Origin: Magnaporthiopsis rhizophila
Taxonomy: Eukaryota > Ascomycota > Sordariomycetes > Magnaporthales > Magnaporthaceae
Length of the DNA stretch: 64,000 nt
Reading direction: 5' to 3'
Assembly (NCBI GenBank): GCA_003049465.1
Contig: PYSS01000035.1
Location: 62,001-126,000 of the forward strand
Below the pieces are notes generated by a model. It saw nothing but the letters and a program-made list of their open reading frames with translations. It had not been told where the DNA came from and did not search any database. Position 1 is the stretch's first letter. Each line of letters begins with the position of its first letter. Positions 60,549 through 64,000 of the stretch are shown here, piece by piece. Position numbers and translations under genes: made by a program.

Positions 60549-61360
60549 CCGCCATCATGATTGTTGGTTTTGCTGCTGCCCCTGCCGGCCGGGCCCCGGT
60601 CGACGCCCGCAGCGGCGCGCATGTCGGCAACAGCGCCGAGGCGGTGGTGGTACCGCACGATCTCACGGCGCAGGTGGCACACAAAGGCGCCGAGGTCCTG
60701 CTGGCGACGCTCCTTGCCCGCCTCGGCGGCGGACCCGCTCCTCGTCCGCGGGGGAGGCGGCAGGTAGCGGGCCGCGAGCCCGGCCAGCGGGATCGCTGGG
60801 GGCAGCGTGTGGCGGTGGACGCGCAGGTAGCGGCGCAGCGACGACGCATCGTCACCCTGAGCGACAATAGTAGAAGAGGAAGGGGAGGCGGCCCAGGGAC
60901 GGTTGAGCAGGACGTAAAAGGGCCTCAGGAACCGGCCCGCGCTGCGCATGGCCTCGAATCTCAGGCCCAGGATGCTGCCGCCGTCGACGGCCGCCGGGTC
61001 CGGGTCGCGCGCCCGGAAGGCGGTGACGCCGGCGCAGGCGCGGTAGGCGTTGCGCCCGTCATGGGCGGCCTGGCGCGCGCGGCGATCCCGCAGCTGGTCG
61101 ACCTGCGCTGCCGATAGTAGCGGCCCGTCTGCTGCTACCGCTGGCCGGGCGGGCTGCGCCACGAGAACATGCTGCGCGGCATCGGGGCGCGATAGCAGGG
61201 CTGTGGCGTGGAGTTTTGCCTCTGCCTTCAGTTCATCGGCTGTGATAGACAGGGTGTTAATGTCGGGGTTGGTTTCCAGGGGTGAGCTTAGAGTGCTCTC
61301 TCGATGCACACCTTGTTTTTTCAGCCTCTGGATCTCGGCGTCCAGTGTTGACGACGACAT
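60251..61360 (-). CDS. Kinetochore protein of the CENP-O / Mcm21 type (probable)
   Basis: A single exon encodes 369 residues. The N-terminus (MSSSTLDAEIQRLKKQG) is a short coiled-coil start, as in fungal CENP-O/Mcm21, a member of the COMA/CCAN complex at the inner kinetochore. The central region has the blocks I associate with the family: LRLRFE-type strand (GLRFEAM), HRHTLPPAIPLAGLAARYLP, and further on FVCHLRREIVRYHHRLGAVA. Residues of about 265-285 are a poly-Asp run from a GAT/GAC microsatellite, probably a disordered loop. The last 60 residues (IRIEWRDGRVGRLVLGPNGE) form strands. The identification rests on remembered consensus, not alignment. No membrane span. Confidence 0.7.
60517..60552. 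repeat. ATC trinucleotide repeat inside a coding sequence
   Basis: About eleven ATC units in two near-perfect runs on the plus strand. On the coding (minus) strand they read as GAT codons and give the poly-Asp run of the CENP-O-like protein. In frame, so length changes would not disrupt the gene. Confidence 0.85.
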
Positions 61361-62349
61361 GGCGGCGGCCGTGCGGACATTTCTATAGCCTGGGAAGACG
61401 GGATTTCAACGACCGTCTGGCCAGATGCGCTGTGGATGACCACGATGTCACAGCATGCAGCGAGGGGTGTATCGCGACGACGCGTAAACAAAGACGGGCG
61501 CGTGCTGCGGGCGAAGCGCTGTCACGTGATTCACGGGCGCGGGCTAAGCATTCCAAGCCTGCGCCCCTGACAGATGGACCCCATGCGGCGCTTCTCCGCA
61601 ATTGCTGAATTCTCCACGTGACTGCTGCCTGAGAGCGGGCTTTCGAATTACTCAGCCTTCGCGAGTCGGCTGCCTGCGGCGCTTCGTTGTCGGCAGGCAG
61701 TAAGGTTTCGGGTAAGAGGGCGCAAAAAGGGAGTTAGTTGGCCTCATGTTAATTTTGTCTGTGTGAATTGACCTGAGATTGATTCCATGGCGTCACATTA
61801 CACGGTGGTTCTAATTCTAGGGGCTTGCTGAACCCGACCGTTTCGCTCGTTGCCGTTTGGCTGCTGTTTTTCCTTTTCTCCTTTCGTCCATCCTTCTGGT
61901 ATTCTTGCCACCACCGTCGAGCGAAATCTTGAAAGGCCACGGTTGCCCTCCGTTTTCTAGCGCCCGACCCGGTAGTTCGGGAGGAAGCACCACCCGCTGG
62001 ACCTGCGCGCCACTCGGACGCCTCGTCCTAAACCCTCCGTTTCGGGTTCTAACATACAGCTAAGGTGTCCTGTCGGATTGCTTCGCGCCGTGTCCAACAA
62101 GGCCCTCGGCCATCTCGACCTTTTCTTCCTATGTGCAACACAAGATTCCCAGCAAGCTAGACCTAGATCTACCGCCCACGCACCACCGTAAGAGTATTGT
62201 TACCACCACGTGTACAACCATCAACTTCGATATCGACCACCCGCCCCATATACCTATCCAGCGCCCTGTCCTCGACGCCGCCCCCACCCGCTTAGACGAC
62301 CAGCCGCCGACCTCTCTCCGTTCCCCGATACCGTTTGCGCATAGTACCC
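61361..62349. promoter_or_regulatory. Divergent promoter region (CENP-O-like and acetyl-CoA transporter)
   Basis: About 1 kb between two divergent starts. The right half is C-rich leader sequence. No coding sequence supported. Confidence 0.5.
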
Positions 62350-64000
62350 ATGAGTACCCGGTCAAGAAGAAACAAGTCTCCGAAGCTCGGCTTAGTGACG
62401 AGCGAGCAACCAGCCAGCAACGGCAGCGCATCGGGCCGCAGCAAGAAGACAAACGGCGGCGCCATGAACGCCGGTGTCGAGTACCGGCGCAAGGGGCCGG
62501 CGCAGGACTCGGAGGTGGTGACGGCAAATCTCATGGCGCGCGAGGACTTCTCGCTCGACGAGCACGTGCCCAAGACGCCCATGCTCAACAACCACGGCTT
62601 CCTGGAGCTGCCGCTGCACGACCAGCGCAACTTTGGCCTGCTGGTGCTGCTATACTTCTTGCAGGGCGTGCCCATGGGCCTGGCCACGGGCTCGGTCCCG
62701 TTCCTGCTCAAGGACCACATGTCGTACAGCCAGATCGGCATCTTCAGCCTGGCGTCGTACCCCTACTCGCTCAAGCTGTTCTGGAGCCCCATCGTCGACG
62801 CCGTGTGGAGCCCCCGGGTCGGTCGCCGTAAGAGCTGGATCCTGCCCATCCAGGTGCTCTCGGGCATCGGCATGCTCTGGCTCGGGTCCACGGTCGAGGA
62901 CATGATGGCGCGCACGGGGCAGCCGGGCGGCCCCACCGTCTGGGGCTTCACCGGCTGGTGGTTCTTCCTCGTGCTCATGTGCGCCACGCAGGACATCGCC
63001 GTTGACGGTTGGGCCCTGACCCTGCTCACGCCCGGCAACATCTCGTACGCGTCCACGGCGCAGACGGTCGGGCTCACGGCCGGCCAGTTCCTGTCCTACA
63101 CCGTATTCCTGGCCTTCAACTCCAAGGACTTTGCCAACAAGTGGTTCCGCGCCGAGCCGCTCGAGCACGGCCTCCTCAGCCTGGGCGGCTACCTGACCTT
63201 CTGGGGCTGGGCCTTCATCCTGGTGACGGCGGGTCTGGCCCTGCTCAAGCGCGAGGAGCGCACGCGCAACGAGGACGGCGTCTGGGACGTCTACCGCATC
63301 ATGTGGGGCGTGCTCAAGCTGCGTCACGTCCAGACCATCATCGCCGTCCACCTGATCGCCAAGATCGGCTTCCAGGCCAACGACGCCGTCACCAACCTCA
63401 AGCTTCTCGACAAGGGTTTCGGCACCGACAACATGGCCCTGACCGTCCTCATCGACTTCCCCTTCGAGATCGGCCTGGGCTACTACGCCGGCAAGTGGTC
63501 CCAGGAGTACACGCCCATGCGCCTGTGGTGCTGGGCCTTCCTCGGTCGCCTGCTGGCCGCCGTTGCCGCCCAGTTTACCGTCTTCATCTTTCCCGCCGGC
63601 GGTGTCACTCCTTGGTATATGCTGCTTGTCATTGGCGAGCACATCTTTTCGACTTTTACAAACACGGTCATGTTTGTTGCCGTCTCGGCCTTCCACGCTA
63701 AGATTGCGGACCCCGTGATCGGGGGTACTTATATGACGCTGCTTGCGACGTGAGTCACACCCCGTACCTCCCCTGACAAACGTGTTCTATGCCAACTAAC
63801 ATTTCCCCCAGTGTGTGCAATCTCGGCGGGACATTCCCGCGCTACTTTGTGCTCCGGCTCGTGGACGCCTTCACGACGGCGACGTGCAACCCGGCGGCCA
63901 AGCTGACAGAAGTTGATACGGCCAAGCTCAAGGGCCCGCTGGTAACGCAGCCCTTCAGCTGCGCCGTGCAGGCAGAGAAGGAGCGGTGCCTGGCGGGCGG
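62350..64000 (+). CDS. Acetyl-CoA transporter of the ER/Golgi (SLC33A1/AT-1 type), 3' truncated
   Basis: Moves acetyl-CoA from the cytosol into the ER lumen for acetylation of glycans or proteins. Exons are 62350-63749 and 63812 to beyond the window (GTGAGT...CCCAG, phase 2), with about 529 residues visible. The N-terminus (about 75 residues) is hydrophilic. It is followed by LPLHDQRNFGLLVLLYFLQG and GLATGSVPFLLKDHMSYSQIG, blocks of the family, and at least nine hydrophobic segments. A conserved ATQDIAVDGWALTLL is present near residue 210. The segment after the intron (VCNLGGTFPRYFVLRLVDA) also fits, and the Cys-containing luminal loop near the edge is typical. The ATG at 62350 is the first in frame; upstream codons of the open frame have no ATG. 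Confidence 0.93.

Overview
This window is nuclear DNA of a filamentous ascomycete (Pezizomycotina, most likely a Sordariomycete). The evidence is small spliceosomal introns (about 70-140 bp) with GTRAGT-type donors and CTAAC/CTGAC branch sites, G+C-rich coding exons with pyrimidine-rich promoters, a highly-reducing-type polyketide synthase, a fused ARG5,6 acetylglutamate kinase/reductase, D-arabinono-1,4-lactone oxidase, a fungal oligopeptide transporter, a CENP-O-like kinetochore protein and a proline-rich GPI-type wall protein. I joined exons by eye from donor, acceptor and reading-phase agreement, so several proteins are longer than any single open frame.

Left part (1-18.3 kb): the 3' two thirds of an iterative type I PKS (KS-AT-DH-degenerate MT-divergent ER-KR-ACP) is cut by the window edge. 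It ends against housekeeping genes (lipoyl synthase, synaptobrevin), so the right border of a secondary-metabolite cluster probably lies near 6.7 kb. Next come a decayed LaeA-like methyltransferase, a two-exon small membrane protein, an uncertain broken gene and a five-exon methyltransferase-like gene.

Middle part (18.9-42.8 kb): a large unknown conserved-looking protein, ALO1, a four-exon OPT transporter, transaldolase, ARG5,6, then a 4.5-kb region with only doubtful or decayed coding pieces, then a mucin-like single-pass membrane protein with an EGF-like module. Most genes here are on the minus strand; they are single-gene units, not operons.

Right part (42.8-64 kb): a 7-kb stretch with no gene I can support, a secreted/membrane protein with a His/Met-rich tract and a PPxY-type motif, a tRNA-Gly(UCC), a small coiled-coil protein whose first intron carries about 700 bp of uninterrupted CT dinucleotide repeat, a probable decayed gene, an MFS transporter, a GPI-type proline-rich wall protein, a CENP-O-like protein and the 5' part of an acetyl-CoA transporter cut by the right edge.

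The genes do not form one pathway. They are mainly primary metabolism (lipoate, erythroascorbate, pentose phosphate, arginine), transport and cell surface, with a polyketide locus at the left edge. I found no transposon, CRISPR array or clearly new multi-gene system. The most unusual signals are the giant CT repeat inside an intron, the decayed LaeA-like methyltransferase near the PKS, the divergent ER/MT region of the PKS, and several unknown conserved-looking proteins.
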